From Oscillospiraceae bacterium (lineage in GTDB: Bacteria > Bacillota > Clostridia > UMGS1810), in the NCBI GenBank assembly GCA_015068825.1, contig SVJU01000017.1, positions 1-42,905 of the forward strand: 42,905 bases of DNA, read 5' to 3'. The notes beneath the pieces were generated by a model. The model saw only the letters and a program-made list of their open reading frames with translations, was not told the origin of the DNA and did not search any database. Of this stretch, positions 7,901 through 15,624 are shown one piece after another. The translations under genes were made by a program, and so were the position numbers. Position 1 is the first letter of the stretch; each line of letters opens with the position of its first letter.

Positions 7901-9273
7901 GGTGTATTTGGATTAAAACTATTTTCAAAGTAAGACAGTGCACCAACACTTTCAAGGTATGCTACATTGTCATAATACCAGTCGCTTTTGTTTATATCAG
8001 GATAGTTAGATGTATATGCGTCTTTAAATGATGCTTCATCTGCCATAAGTCTTGAAACAATAGCGCAAGTTTCTGCTCTTGTAATATTCCCCTGAGGACT
8101 AAATGAGCCATCTGCCATACCTTTTATGTACGCATTATGTGATGCTTCTTCTTCATTGTAAAGACATTTTTTCATACTTACATTATCTACATAAAAATCA
8201 GCAGTATCTTCTTTATCAACTCCACAAACTCTTAGTGATGCATTTGAAAGTTCACCAGTCCACCCAATTCTGAATGAGCCATTAATTTTCTGCCAGTTTT
8301 CTGTAATATGAAAAGATGAATATGTATACTCATTGCCATTAATAACCAATGACAATTTATAGTCTTTATATTTACTTTGGCTATCCGCGTCATTTTTGAT
8401 GAATGCAAATACCCTGTAATCTCCGGGGCCATTTTTCAGAAGTATATCTTTTACATCCTGTGAAACACAAGATGCATTTGACTCCCTATTTGATATTTTT
8501 ACATATTTTTCGCCATCATTTGCTCCACCTGATACAAAGCTTAAAGTGCTGCCGCTTACTGCTTGCCAAGCATCACTTTCATTTTCAAAACTTGGATCAA
8601 CTATAAGTTCTTGTGTTTTATCCATTTTATCAAAGTCTTCAAAAACAGAAACATCTTCAACAATGCCTCTTAAAGCATCATTTGCTTTTTTTCTGTCTTC
8701 TTTGATTTTTTCATTAAGCGCAACATCTTCGGGTGTTGTAGGGTCATTTTTATGCACAGAAATAGATTTTACATAACATCTTTCCTCTGCAAGTGCATTT
8801 GCATCCTGCGCATTAAACGGCATAAAGTGGAACTGATTGAATCTTTTTGATTCGCCACTTTCAGGAGCAATTTTCCACGAAACCCTATGCCACACATCTG
8901 ATGCCGCATCTGCTAAAACATTTGTCATTTTGCCATCTAAAGAAGGTCTGAATTTAACCGATGTTCCATTATCGGTTTTATAATATTCAACCATTGCATA
9001 TTGATATTCAGATGCATCAATATATTCAGGAATTACATAGTCAAGTACAACTGTTGTACCTGATTGTCTGTTTGAATATCCTGGTTTAATAATAATAACA
9101 TTTTGTGAATCAAACTGACCATATTCCATTTGCCCTCTATGAACAGTTCCTTTATTGACAATAGTTTCAAGATCAAGCAAAATACTATCGCCCGAAGCAA
9201 AAACCACGCCGCAGTGAAAAGTTTGTAATAATAAAATTACTACAAGAAAAATTCCAAAAACTTTTCTTTTCAT
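4981..9273 (-). CDS. Secreted SLH-domain protein with parallel beta-helix and carbohydrate-binding-like modules
   Basis: 1430 residues; probably a cell-surface polysaccharide-acting protein. Residues 1-27 form a signal peptide (Lys/Arg, long Leu/Val/Ile core, Ala-Ser-Gly). Residues 28-175 are a beta-sandwich-like module. Residues 222-370 are a second, CBM4/9-like module opening Asp-Pro-Ser-Phe-Glu-Asn. Three SLH repeats follow at about 378-560, each with Thr-Arg-Ala-Glu, which normally bind pyruvylated secondary cell-wall polymer. A parallel beta-helix of the pectate-lyase/NosD type spans about 625-1045, beginning Tyr-Tyr-Val-Ser-Asn-Asn-Gly-Asp-Asp. Two further CBM-like modules sit at about 1080-1240 and 1272-1430, joined by Thr/Pro/Ser linkers. 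I cannot identify catalytic residues, so lyase or hydrolase activity is inferred. The ATG has GGGAGGAAAG upstream. It is the downstream paralogue of 9441-14285 but carries its own promoter and terminator. Confidence 0.88.
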   Translation of the reverse strand: MKRKVFGIFLVVILLLQTFHCGVVFASGDSILLDLETIVNKGTVHRGQMEYGQFDSQNVIIIKPGYSNRQSGTTVVLDYVIPEYIDASEYQYAMVEYYKTDNGTSVKFRPSLDGKMTNVLADAASDVWHRVSWKIAPESGESKRFNQFHFMPFNAQDANALAEERCYVKSISVHKNDPTTPEDVALNEKIKEDRKKANDALRGIVEDVSVFEDFDKMDKTQELIVDPSFENESDAWQAVSGSTLSFVSGGANDGEKYVKISNRESNASCVSQDVKDILLKNGPGDYRVFAFIKNDADSQSKYKDYKLSLVINGNEYTYSSFHITENWQKINGSFRIGWTGELSNASLRVCGVDKEDTADFYVDNVSMKKCLYNEEEASHNAYIKGMADGSFSPQGNITRAETCAIVSRLMADEASFKDAYTSNYPDINKSDWYYDNVAYLESVGALSYFENSFNPNTPITRAEFVYLVKNISILPEEKEVSFADVNESHPLYNDIVKAARSGLIAGYEDGTFRPDASITRAEAVTMVNRATKRYPVNVSYYGAKTSKFNDIDESHWAYNQVIEASTSHTSTVFDKGDTYVEAWKITNDNYDKELAKKTEDEANKKAEALKDEILNTKDNLVITGTKYYVSNNGDDNNSGLSPEEAWKTIDKVNSMQYNNGDAVLFERGGLWRGATVLCKSGVTYAAYGEGEKPKLYGSAKNYADASLWIETETPNVWTTTESFSNVGFLQFDYDKMSQKVFSKDELNKNLNFMQEKYNGVPILLYYDKGNPGSAFKNIEIAPEYSIFIADNKHDIRIDNICMKYTGWHGVKFANVENISVTNCEVGWIGGTGGSPTSSKTRWGNGIEFWESCKNILVDHCYVYQIYDAALTNQWKGESDKIVVEENVTYTNNLIEYATYSYEFFMNQSNSNSAIMKNITFANNISRYSGFGWGQDNRPNKETAADIKGWHSINRTENFVVKDNIFIGANLLNVDFSSYSRNVVMNTVASKNKFPQYLIKLDSNTYINNAGRKYIAYNQFNYNSGLNSNYDFVKDKIEYGAKLIITDTKFGPWKKGTDMPSGTTVAPVPTAPTVPVSSKTDEGENILANSNCDDTNVWKKNIGAKGKITVETVGDNKYLSLSDRVGSYEGIEQTGIADKLNKYGVGKYQVTGKIKVDGTSGTTCEVYVIAGSYKGQYEKYNLYSKINNITSEWQDFSITLDSSKLEFTTWPSDTVFSIREHSGAFDASTKLCIDDIKLVPVDTKPASSTVATTPSTPSSSVKQGEPSNASKDEVTKNILSNGTMDTEGVWALAEKTPKVVKISYEKESDGNNFLKVSGRTADWIGLEQTGFASKLKTGKNYILRMRVKIENAVNSDADLQFYMLSKTNADFKVYKKFTGIGDSWKNIEFEFTLDSAPSDARVNMRGITANIDGGNPANYNVCFDDIVIVEK

Positions 9274-9329
9274 TTATCTTTCCTCCCTGTTAATCTTAAT
9301 AATTGTAATTCTGACAACTATTTTATTCT

Positions 9330-9385
9330 ATTATATATAAACTTATATAATCTTTTCTTGGTAAAGTTTTTGATTTTGTGGTAAA
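9330..9385 (-). promoter_or_regulatory. Promoter and direct-repeat operator of the 1430-aa SLH gene
   Basis: Minus-strand -10 TATAAT at 9330-9335 with no recognisable -35. Upstream lie two copies of TTTACCA (9359-9365 and 9379-9385) exactly 20 bp apart, the nearer one 23 bp before the -10. The same arrangement precedes the paralogue at 14359-14413. Direct repeats about two helical turns apart next to a missing -35 suggest an activator site. Confidence 0.55.
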
Positions 9386-9395
9386 TTTAAAAAAC

Positions 9396-9428
9396 AAAAA
9401 AGAACGGTTTTGAAAACCGTTCTTTTTT
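9396..9428. terminator. Terminator of the 1614-aa SLH gene
   Basis: A near-perfect palindrome: AGAACGGTTTT pairs with AAAACCGTTCT around a one-base centre, flanked by A and T runs. It works for the minus-strand gene ending at 9441 and separates it from the next SLH gene. Confidence 0.85.
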
Positions 9429-9440
9429 TGTATCAACTTA

Positions 9441-12400
9441 TTATTTTTCAACAATTACAACATCATCGAAACAGATATTATAATTTGCAGTATTACCATT
9501 ATCAAACTTTGTAGTAGCTGCCCTGAAGTTTACCCTTACATCAGACGGAGCTGAATCCAAAGTAAATTCGTATTCGATGTTTTTCCAGGAATCACCGATA
9601 TTTGTAAACTTTTTATAAACTTTGAATTCTGCATTAGATTTTGCAAGCATATAAAATTGAAGTTCACCCTGAGAATTAACATCGTTTTCAATTTTAACAC
9701 GCATTTTTAAAACATAAGTTTTTCCAGCCTTAAGTTTTGATGCAAATCCTGTTTGCTCCATACCAATCCAATCAGCAGTTCTGCCAGCCATTTTTATATA
9801 GCTGTTACCGTCAGATTCTTTTTCTATTGTAAGCGATACAGCTTTTGGTGTTTTATCAGCTAATGTCCAGTTTCCATCTTTATCCATTGTACCATTTAAA
9901 AGAATGTTTTTTGCAATTTCATCTTTTGACACATTAGATGCTTCACCCTTATTTGAAGATGGATTAGATGTAGATGTTGAAGGTGCTGGTGCAGATGATA
10001 AAGATGCTGAATTTTTGGTGTTAACAGGAATTAATTTAATATCATCTATGCAAAGTTTGGTTGATGGATCAAATGATGATGAAGCTTCACCAATTGCAAG
10101 TGTTGTATCAGAAGGCCATGTTGTAAATTCTAATTTTGATGTATCTACTGTTATATTAAATTCGCTCCACTCACAAGATAACCCCTGAACTTTTGTATAT
10201 GTATTGTATTTTTCATAAGTGCCTTTGTAGCTTGGTGCAAGAATGTAAACTTCTGCAACAGTATCAGCTAATGCACCGTCCATTTTAATTCTGCCTGAAA
10301 CCTCATATGTTCCGGGTCCATACTGATTTAGTTTATCAGCGATTGCACCGATTTCAATTCTTTCATATGCTCCTACTCTGTTTGCAAGTGATAGATACTT
10401 GTTTCCACCCTCTTCTTCAACTGTAAGCTTACCTTTTGCGCCTGTGTTCTTCTTCCACAATTCTGTGTTATCACAGTCAGAGTTTGAAACTAAGTTTTCG
10501 CCTGTAGCATTAGAAGGCTTGGATGCCGGTGTAGAGGTTGAAGGTGTAGTTGTAGGTGTAGGTGTAGCCGAAGATGAAGGTGCAGGATTTTTTGTATTAA
10601 TTGGAATTAGCATTATATCATCTATACAAAGCTTAGTTGATGTAGCAAACGATGATGAGGCTTCACCAATTGCAAGCGTTGTATCAGAAGGCCATGTTGT
10701 AAATTCTAATTTTGATGTATCTACTGTTATACTAAATTCGCTCCACTCATCAGATAACCCCTGAACTTTTGTATATGTGTTATATTTTTCATAAGTACCT
10801 TTGTAGCTTGATGCAAGAATATAAATTTCTGCAGTACATGGTGCCATTGCACCTTCCATTTTTATTCTGCCCAAAACCTGATATGTTCCAGGTCCGTATT
10901 GATTTAGTTTATCAGCGATTGAACCAATTTCAATTCTTTCATATGCTCCTACTCTGTCTGCAAGTGTCAGATACTTGTTGCCGCCTTCTTCTTCAACTGT
11001 AAGCTTTCCTTTTGCGCCTGTATTCTTTTTCCATAATTCTGTGTTATCACAATCAGAATTTAGAATTAAATTTTCGCCTGAAGGTTTAGTTGCTTGCTCA
11101 TTTGAAGAAGTTGTTGCTTCTTCTTTTTTATCTGGTTCAAACTTAGAATCTGTAAGTATAAGTTTTGCATTAAGGTCTACATTATCTTTTATAAAATCAT
11201 AGTTTACACCCTGTTTAGATGAATATTTATTGAAGTTGTAATCAACAAATGCTTTACCACTATTATTTATATAAATGTTGTTATTAAGTTTAATCAAATG
11301 CTGTGGAAGCATATTTTTAAATGATTTTGTACCACCCGGAATATTATTTGAATAACTTGCATAATGAACATTTGTAAGTTTTGTACCAAGGAAGATATTG
11401 TTTTCAACAACAAAGTTTTCTGCTCTGTTTAACGAACTCCAGCCTTTAATATCGGCAGATGTATCTTTGTTAGGTCTGTTATCCTGTCCCCATCCATAAC
11501 CTGTATAACGGCAAATATTATCGTTAATTTTAACATTTTTCATTATTGCGCTGTTTGAGTTTGGTTGATTCATAAAGAATTCAAATGCATAAGTACAGTA
11601 ATCTACCAGGTTGTTTGTATATGTAACATCCTCTTCTACAACAACACCACCGGTTTCGCCTTTCCACTGATTTGTGAATGCTGTATCATATACCTGATAA
11701 ACATAACAATGGTCAACCAAAACATTTTTACAATTCTGCCAGAACTCAATACCATTACCCCATCTTGTCTGGCCTCCTGTAGGACTTCCGCCTGTTCCGC
11801 CAATCCAGCCAACTTCACAATTTGTAATTCTTACATTTTCTACATTCGCAAATTTTACGCCATGCCAGCCTGTATATTTTATACAAATATTATCAATTCT
11901 TATATCCGATTTGTTACTCGCAATAAAGATTGAATATTCGGGGGCAATTTCAATGTTTTTGAATTTTTCGCCCGGATTTCCGCCGTCATAATACAAAAGA
12001 AGAGGAGCTGAGCTGTATTTTTCCTGCATAAAATTGTAATTTTTATTAAGCTCCTCTTTTGAATATATTTTCTGCGACATTATTTCGCCGTCAAACTGTA
12101 TAAAGCCTACATTTGAGAATTTTTCTTTAGTTTTCCACACATTTGGTGTATCGGTTTCTAACCAGAAATCAGTATCAGCATAGTTTCTGTCAGAACCATA
12201 TAGCTTTGGTTTTTCACCTTCGCCATAAGCAGCATAAGTTACGCCACTCTGACAAAGAACAGTTGCGCCTCTCCAGAGTCCCCCTCTTTCAAAAAGAACC
12301 GCATCACCATTAGAGAATTTAAAGTTATTTACTTTATCTATTGATTTCCATGCGTCGTTTGGAGATAATCCTGAATTGTTATCATCACCGTTATTTGAAA

Positions 12401-14285
12401 TATAATATTTTGTACCTGCAATTTCAAGATTATCTTTTGCATTTAAAATAGTATCTTTTAATGCATTACCTTTTACTATTGCTTCACTTTCTACTTTTTT
12501 AGCAAGCTCTGCATCATAGTTTTCGGCTGTAATCTTCCACGCTTCCAACAACTTATCGCCTTTATCTATAATTGTTGCATCGTGGTTTGTTGTTGCCTCA
12601 ACAATCTGACTATATGCCCAGTGTGAATCATTAACATCGCTAAAAGGAGTAACTTTTGCGCCATAATAAGTTGCTGTAACAATATTTCTGCCAATTGCAC
12701 GGTTTACAATTGTACAAGCCTCTGCTCTTGTTATGCAAGCGTCAGGATGGAAAGTTCCATCTTCATATCCTGCAACAAGTCCTGTTTTTGCAGCATTTAC
12801 AACGTCATTATACAATGGATGTGATAAATTAACATCACTAAAGCTAACATTACCAGAACCTGTTAATTTAGAAATGTTTTTAGCAATGTATACAAATTCT
12901 GCTCTTGAAATTGGCGCATTAGGATTAAAGTTTCCTTTAAAATATGTAAGAAGTCCTAAAGCTTCAAGGTACGCTATATTATCATAATACCAGTCTGTTT
13001 GTTTTATATCAGGATAATTTGAAAGATAAACGCCCTTAAAAGCTGCTTCATCATTCATAAGTCTTGAAATAATTGCACACGTTTCAGCTCTTGTGATATT
13101 ACCCTGAGGAGCAAATGTTCCGTCAGAATTACCTTTCATATAAGGAGTATGCTTTTCTTCAACCTCATTATAAAGACATTTAACAAGGCTGATTTTATCA
13201 ACATAAAAATCAGAAAGGTCTGTTTTATCAACACTTGAAATTTTTATAAATCCGCCGGTAAGCTGACCATTCCAGGTAAGTCTTAATGCGCCGTTGATTT
13301 TTTGCCACTCATCCTTAATATGATAGGTTGAACAGCCAAATTCTCTTCCGTTTAAGGAAATCGCAAGCTTATAGTCTTTATATGTATTCGGTGCATCTTT
13401 ATCTGTTTTGATGTAAGCTGTTAATCTGTAATCGCCGGGGCCGTATTTATTAAGAACATCTTTTAAATTCTGCGTCATACCGGAATATTCGCCGTTTCTT
13501 CCGGTTATCTTAGCATATTTTTTGCCGTCATACGCATCGTCTGATGTAACAAATTCAACCGTTGAATTATAACCTGTCCATACTTCGCTTTCGTTTTCAA
13601 AGCTCGAATCAGCAACAAGCTCGCTTGTTTTGTCAAGCTTATCCAAATCTTCAAAAATTGCAAGTTCTTCATCAACACCGCGAAGCGACTCATAATTTTT
13701 AGAAATATCTGCAACAATCTGTTCGTTAAAAGCAATCTCTTCCTCTGTTAAAGGATTTTCTTTATAAAACTCGATTGATTTAATATAGCACACTGCATCA
13801 GAAACCGAATTTGCGTCCTGGTCGCCAAACGGGAAAAAGTGAAACTGATAAAGCGCAGTAGTTTCGCTTCCTTCGGGAATCATTTCCCAAACAGCTCTGT
13901 GCCATCTATTGCAAGTACCGTCAAATGTAATATATTTCATTTTACCATTTAAAGACGGTCTGAATTTCATAGTAGTATCATTATCTGTTTTGTAATATTC
14001 AATTACAGCATATCTGTAATCATTAATAATCGGTTTGTCAGGCAAAACATAATCAAGAACAGCAGTAGTCGATGCCTGTCTGTCTGTAAAACCGGGTTTA
14101 AAAATAAGAACCTTTTGTGAATCGAATTCCCCGTATTCCAAAGAACCTCTCATCACATTTCTTTTTTGTGCAAGTTTTTCCATGTCCAAAGAAATTTTTT
14201 CATTCTCGGCAAACACACTGCCAAACTGCACCATCTGTAATATAAAAATTACCAAAAGTGCAATGCTTATAAGTCTTTTGCGCAT
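9441..14285 (-). CDS. Secreted SLH-domain protein with parallel beta-helix and duplicated binding module
   Basis: 1614 residues, paralogue of the 1430-aa protein and colinear with it almost residue for residue through the first 650 positions. Order: signal peptide 1-26; beta-sandwich-like module to about 175; CBM-like module about 222-370; three SLH repeats about 378-560 (Thr-Arg-Ala-Glu, Ser-Arg-Ala-Glu, Thr-Arg-Ala-Glu); beta-helix about 625-1045; a CBM-like module from residue 1070 and a near copy from 1262; and a final CBM-like module about 1455-1614. Long Ser/Thr/Pro linkers join the C-terminal modules. The extra module is the main difference from the neighbour. It is probably exported and wall-anchored to bind, and perhaps cleave, plant polysaccharide; catalytic residues are not identifiable by eye. 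The start ATG follows AAGGAGG. Confidence 0.88.
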   Translation of the reverse strand: MRKRLISIALLVIFILQMVQFGSVFAENEKISLDMEKLAQKRNVMRGSLEYGEFDSQKVLIFKPGFTDRQASTTAVLDYVLPDKPIINDYRYAVIEYYKTDNDTTMKFRPSLNGKMKYITFDGTCNRWHRAVWEMIPEGSETTALYQFHFFPFGDQDANSVSDAVCYIKSIEFYKENPLTEEEIAFNEQIVADISKNYESLRGVDEELAIFEDLDKLDKTSELVADSSFENESEVWTGYNSTVEFVTSDDAYDGKKYAKITGRNGEYSGMTQNLKDVLNKYGPGDYRLTAYIKTDKDAPNTYKDYKLAISLNGREFGCSTYHIKDEWQKINGALRLTWNGQLTGGFIKISSVDKTDLSDFYVDKISLVKCLYNEVEEKHTPYMKGNSDGTFAPQGNITRAETCAIISRLMNDEAAFKGVYLSNYPDIKQTDWYYDNIAYLEALGLLTYFKGNFNPNAPISRAEFVYIAKNISKLTGSGNVSFSDVNLSHPLYNDVVNAAKTGLVAGYEDGTFHPDACITRAEACTIVNRAIGRNIVTATYYGAKVTPFSDVNDSHWAYSQIVEATTNHDATIIDKGDKLLEAWKITAENYDAELAKKVESEAIVKGNALKDTILNAKDNLEIAGTKYYISNNGDDNNSGLSPNDAWKSIDKVNNFKFSNGDAVLFERGGLWRGATVLCQSGVTYAAYGEGEKPKLYGSDRNYADTDFWLETDTPNVWKTKEKFSNVGFIQFDGEIMSQKIYSKEELNKNYNFMQEKYSSAPLLLYYDGGNPGEKFKNIEIAPEYSIFIASNKSDIRIDNICIKYTGWHGVKFANVENVRITNCEVGWIGGTGGSPTGGQTRWGNGIEFWQNCKNVLVDHCYVYQVYDTAFTNQWKGETGGVVVEEDVTYTNNLVDYCTYAFEFFMNQPNSNSAIMKNVKINDNICRYTGYGWGQDNRPNKDTSADIKGWSSLNRAENFVVENNIFLGTKLTNVHYASYSNNIPGGTKSFKNMLPQHLIKLNNNIYINNSGKAFVDYNFNKYSSKQGVNYDFIKDNVDLNAKLILTDSKFEPDKKEEATTSSNEQATKPSGENLILNSDCDNTELWKKNTGAKGKLTVEEEGGNKYLTLADRVGAYERIEIGSIADKLNQYGPGTYQVLGRIKMEGAMAPCTAEIYILASSYKGTYEKYNTYTKVQGLSDEWSEFSITVDTSKLEFTTWPSDTTLAIGEASSSFATSTKLCIDDIMLIPINTKNPAPSSSATPTPTTTPSTSTPASKPSNATGENLVSNSDCDNTELWKKNTGAKGKLTVEEEGGNKYLSLANRVGAYERIEIGAIADKLNQYGPGTYEVSGRIKMDGALADTVAEVYILAPSYKGTYEKYNTYTKVQGLSCEWSEFNITVDTSKLEFTTWPSDTTLAIGEASSSFDPSTKLCIDDIKLIPVNTKNSASLSSAPAPSTSTSNPSSNKGEASNVSKDEIAKNILLNGTMDKDGNWTLADKTPKAVSLTIEKESDGNSYIKMAGRTADWIGMEQTGFASKLKAGKTYVLKMRVKIENDVNSQGELQFYMLAKSNAEFKVYKKFTNIGDSWKNIEYEFTLDSAPSDVRVNFRAATTKFDNGNTANYNICFDDVVIVEK
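10014..10502 (-). repeat. Intragenic tandem repeat, unit 2
   Basis: 489-bp unit encoding the second copy of the CBM-like module (residues 1262 onward) in the 1614-aa protein. It lies at a 576-bp (192-codon) period from unit 1 and matches it along its whole length, with long identical DNA stretches. Confidence 0.85.
10590..11078 (-). repeat. Intragenic tandem repeat, unit 1
   Basis: 489-bp unit encoding the first copy of the module (residues 1070 onward). By eye the two copies differ at about 20 of 163 residues. The 1430-aa paralogue has only one, more divergent, version. Confidence 0.85.
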
Positions 14286-14358
14286 TTTAAATCCTCCTTA
14301 CAAAAATAAAAATGTTATTTGCGTATACGAATAATATCTAAATATTACTCCTGATTTT

Positions 14359-14413
14359 ATTATATAAAACCGCCCATATTTATTTGTGGTAAAGTTTTTG
14401 ATTTAATGGTAAT
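14359..14413 (-). promoter_or_regulatory. Promoter and direct-repeat operator of the 1614-aa SLH gene
   Basis: Minus-strand -10 TATAAT at 14359-14364, no consensus -35, and repeats TTTACCA (14387-14393) and ATTACCA (14407-14413) 20 bp apart, 22 bp upstream of the -10. The sequence between the repeats is also largely shared with the element at 9359-9385. Confidence 0.55.
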
Positions 14414-14433
14414 TTTATAAAAAAGATAACAAA

Positions 14434-14457
14434 AAAGAGCCGCTAAAGCGACTCTTT
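14434..14457 (-). terminator. Terminator after yqeY
   Basis: Stem AAAGAG-C-CGCT / AGCG-A-CTCTTT with one mismatch and a two-base loop (likely opened further), followed on the minus strand by a run of U. Confidence 0.8.
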
Positions 14458-14466
14458 ATTTATAAA

Positions 14467-14910
14467 TTAAGATAAAAGCTCTTTTACGATGGCATTTACT
14501 GCACCGCCGTCAGCTCTTCCTTTGATTTTAGGCATTACATTTGCCATAATTTTGCCCATATCTTTCATTGATGTGGCACCAACTTCAGATATAGCCTGTT
14601 TTACAATTTCGCCTAATTCCTCTTTTGAAAGTTGGGAAGGTAAATATCCCATTAAAACTTCGATTTCTTTTTTAAGCTCGTCTATCAAATCAGCTCTGCC
14701 ACTTTTTTCATATTCAGGCAAAACATCTTTTCTTTTTTTAGCTTCTTTGGCGATAACACCGATTATATCTTCATCAGAAAGTTCAACCCTGTTATCAACC
14801 TCAATTTGTTTTATTGCCGCTCTGACACTTTGAACAGCATTTTTTCTAACAGTATCTTTATCTTTCATGGAGAGTTTTAAATCTTCCATCAGTTTTTCTT
14901 TAATTGACAA
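14467..14910 (-). CDS. yqeY: GatB/YqeY domain protein
   Basis: 147 residues, TTG start at 14910 with AAGGAGGGG six bases upstream. The whole protein is the GatB/YqeY domain: charged helical N-terminus with Asp-Lys-Asp-Thr-Val-Arg-Lys-Asn-Ala, central Tyr-Leu-Pro-Ser-Gln-Leu-Ser near residue 93, and C-terminal Met-Gly-Lys-Ile-Met-Ala. The domain resembles the tRNA-binding tail of the amidotransferase subunit GatB; the role of the free protein is poorly known. It follows rpsU by 41 bp, the pairing seen across Firmicutes, and ends at a strong terminator, so the two form an operon driven by the promoter at 15206-15234. Confidence 0.92.
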   Translation of the reverse strand: MSIKEKLMEDLKLSMKDKDTVRKNAVQSVRAAIKQIEVDNRVELSDEDIIGVIAKEAKKRKDVLPEYEKSGRADLIDELKKEIEVLMGYLPSQLSKEELGEIVKQAISEVGATSMKDMGKIMANVMPKIKGRADGGAVNAIVKELLS

Positions 14911-14951
14911 CCTAAACCCCTCCTTATTTATAAAATTACCAGAAAAATAAC

Positions 14952-15128
14952 TTATCTGAATGATCTCTTTCTTGCTGCTTCAGATTTCTTTTTACGTTTT
15001 ACGCTTGGTTTTTCATAATGTTCTCTTTTACGAATTTCTGATAAAACACCTGCTTTAGCGCACTGACGTTTAAATCTGCGAAGAGCACTGTCCAAAGATT
15101 CATTTTCTTTTAATCTAATTTCCGACAC
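14952..15128 (-). CDS. rpsU: 30S ribosomal protein S21
   Basis: 58 residues, GTG start at 15128 preceded by GGAGGGAGGGG. The sequence is typical bS21: [15 protein letters not shown] near the start, a Gln-Cys-Ala-Lys-Ala-Gly core, Arg-Glu-His-Tyr-Glu-Lys-Pro, and a strongly basic Lys/Arg tail. S21 sits near the anti-Shine-Dalgarno end of 16S rRNA and assists initiation. It is short enough to be missed by automatic gene finding. It is the first gene of the rpsU-yqeY operon, with a consensus promoter and a leader of about 70 nt. Confidence 0.95.
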   Translation of the reverse strand: MSEIRLKENESLDSALRRFKRQCAKAGVLSEIRKREHYEKPSVKRKKKSEAARKRSFR

Positions 15129-15205
15129 AAAATCCCCTCCCTCCGCTACTTCTCTAGTGACTTAACACTTCATTAGTGGGATTAGACAAAAATTATACAT
15201 TATTT

Positions 15206-15234
15206 ATTATACACATTTTAAACTTAGATGTCAA
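15206..15234 (-). promoter_or_regulatory. Consensus promoter of rpsU-yqeY
   Basis: Minus strand: TTGACA (15229-15234), 17-bp spacer, TATAAT (15206-15211), a perfect sigma-A promoter. It yields a leader of about 70 nt containing short inverted repeats (CACT/AGTG) and the ribosome site. Confidence 0.88.
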
Positions 15235-15258
15235 GATTTTTTTGAATTAATATTTTTA

Positions 15259-15603
15259 TCAGCCCGGAGGCCACATAAGATTTCTTCCGCCAAGCATATG
15301 AAAATGAAGATGACCAACAGTCTGACCGCCGTCAACGCCGCAGTTATTAACTATTCTGAAGCCTGTTTTATCAATACCTGAATCTTTTGCAATTTTGCCT
15401 GCAACAAGAAAAATATGTGAAATAACATTTGCATTTTCTTCATTTAGTTCCATCGCAGACAAAATATGTTCTTTAGGAATTATAAGAATATGCACCGGAG
15501 CCTGAGGTTCAATATCTTTAAATGCAAAAACAAGCTCATCTTCATATACGCACTGGGAAGGAATTTCTTTGTTTGCTATTTTGCAAAACAAGCAATCATT
15601 CAT
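15259..15603 (-). CDS. HIT-family (HINT-like) purine nucleoside phosphoramidase
   Basis: 114 residues. Begins with the HINT-type Cys-Leu-Phe-Cys-Lys-Ile segment and ends with the histidine triad His-Leu-His-Phe-His-Met-Leu near residue 100; Ile-Pro-Lys-Glu-His-Ile lies near residue 43. Such proteins hydrolyse AMP-linked phosphoramidates and, by family knowledge, can act on aminoacyl-AMP. It lies 21 bp downstream of alaS in the same direction with no terminator or promoter visible between them, so it is probably co-transcribed. AlaS makes alanyl-adenylate, so an adenylate-cleaning role is attractive but inferred. Start ATG with GGGAG upstream. Confidence 0.92.
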   Translation of the reverse strand: MNDCLFCKIANKEIPSQCVYEDELVFAFKDIEPQAPVHILIIPKEHILSAMELNEENANVISHIFLVAGKIAKDSGIDKTGFRIVNNCGVDGGQTVGHLHFHMLGGRNLMWPPG

Positions 15604-15624
15604 TTTAATTTCTCCCTTAACAAA

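Noticed and set aside
9359-9385. LytTR-type binding site
   Set aside because: Spacing is similar, but the half-site TTTACCA does not match the usual LytTR consensus, so I leave the regulator unassigned.
9904-10764. Two similar plus-strand open frames at 9904-10188 and 10399-10764 that look like a repeated protein
   Set aside because: They are antisense to the duplicated module of the 1614-aa SLH gene; their likeness comes from that duplication. No ribosome site or promoter.
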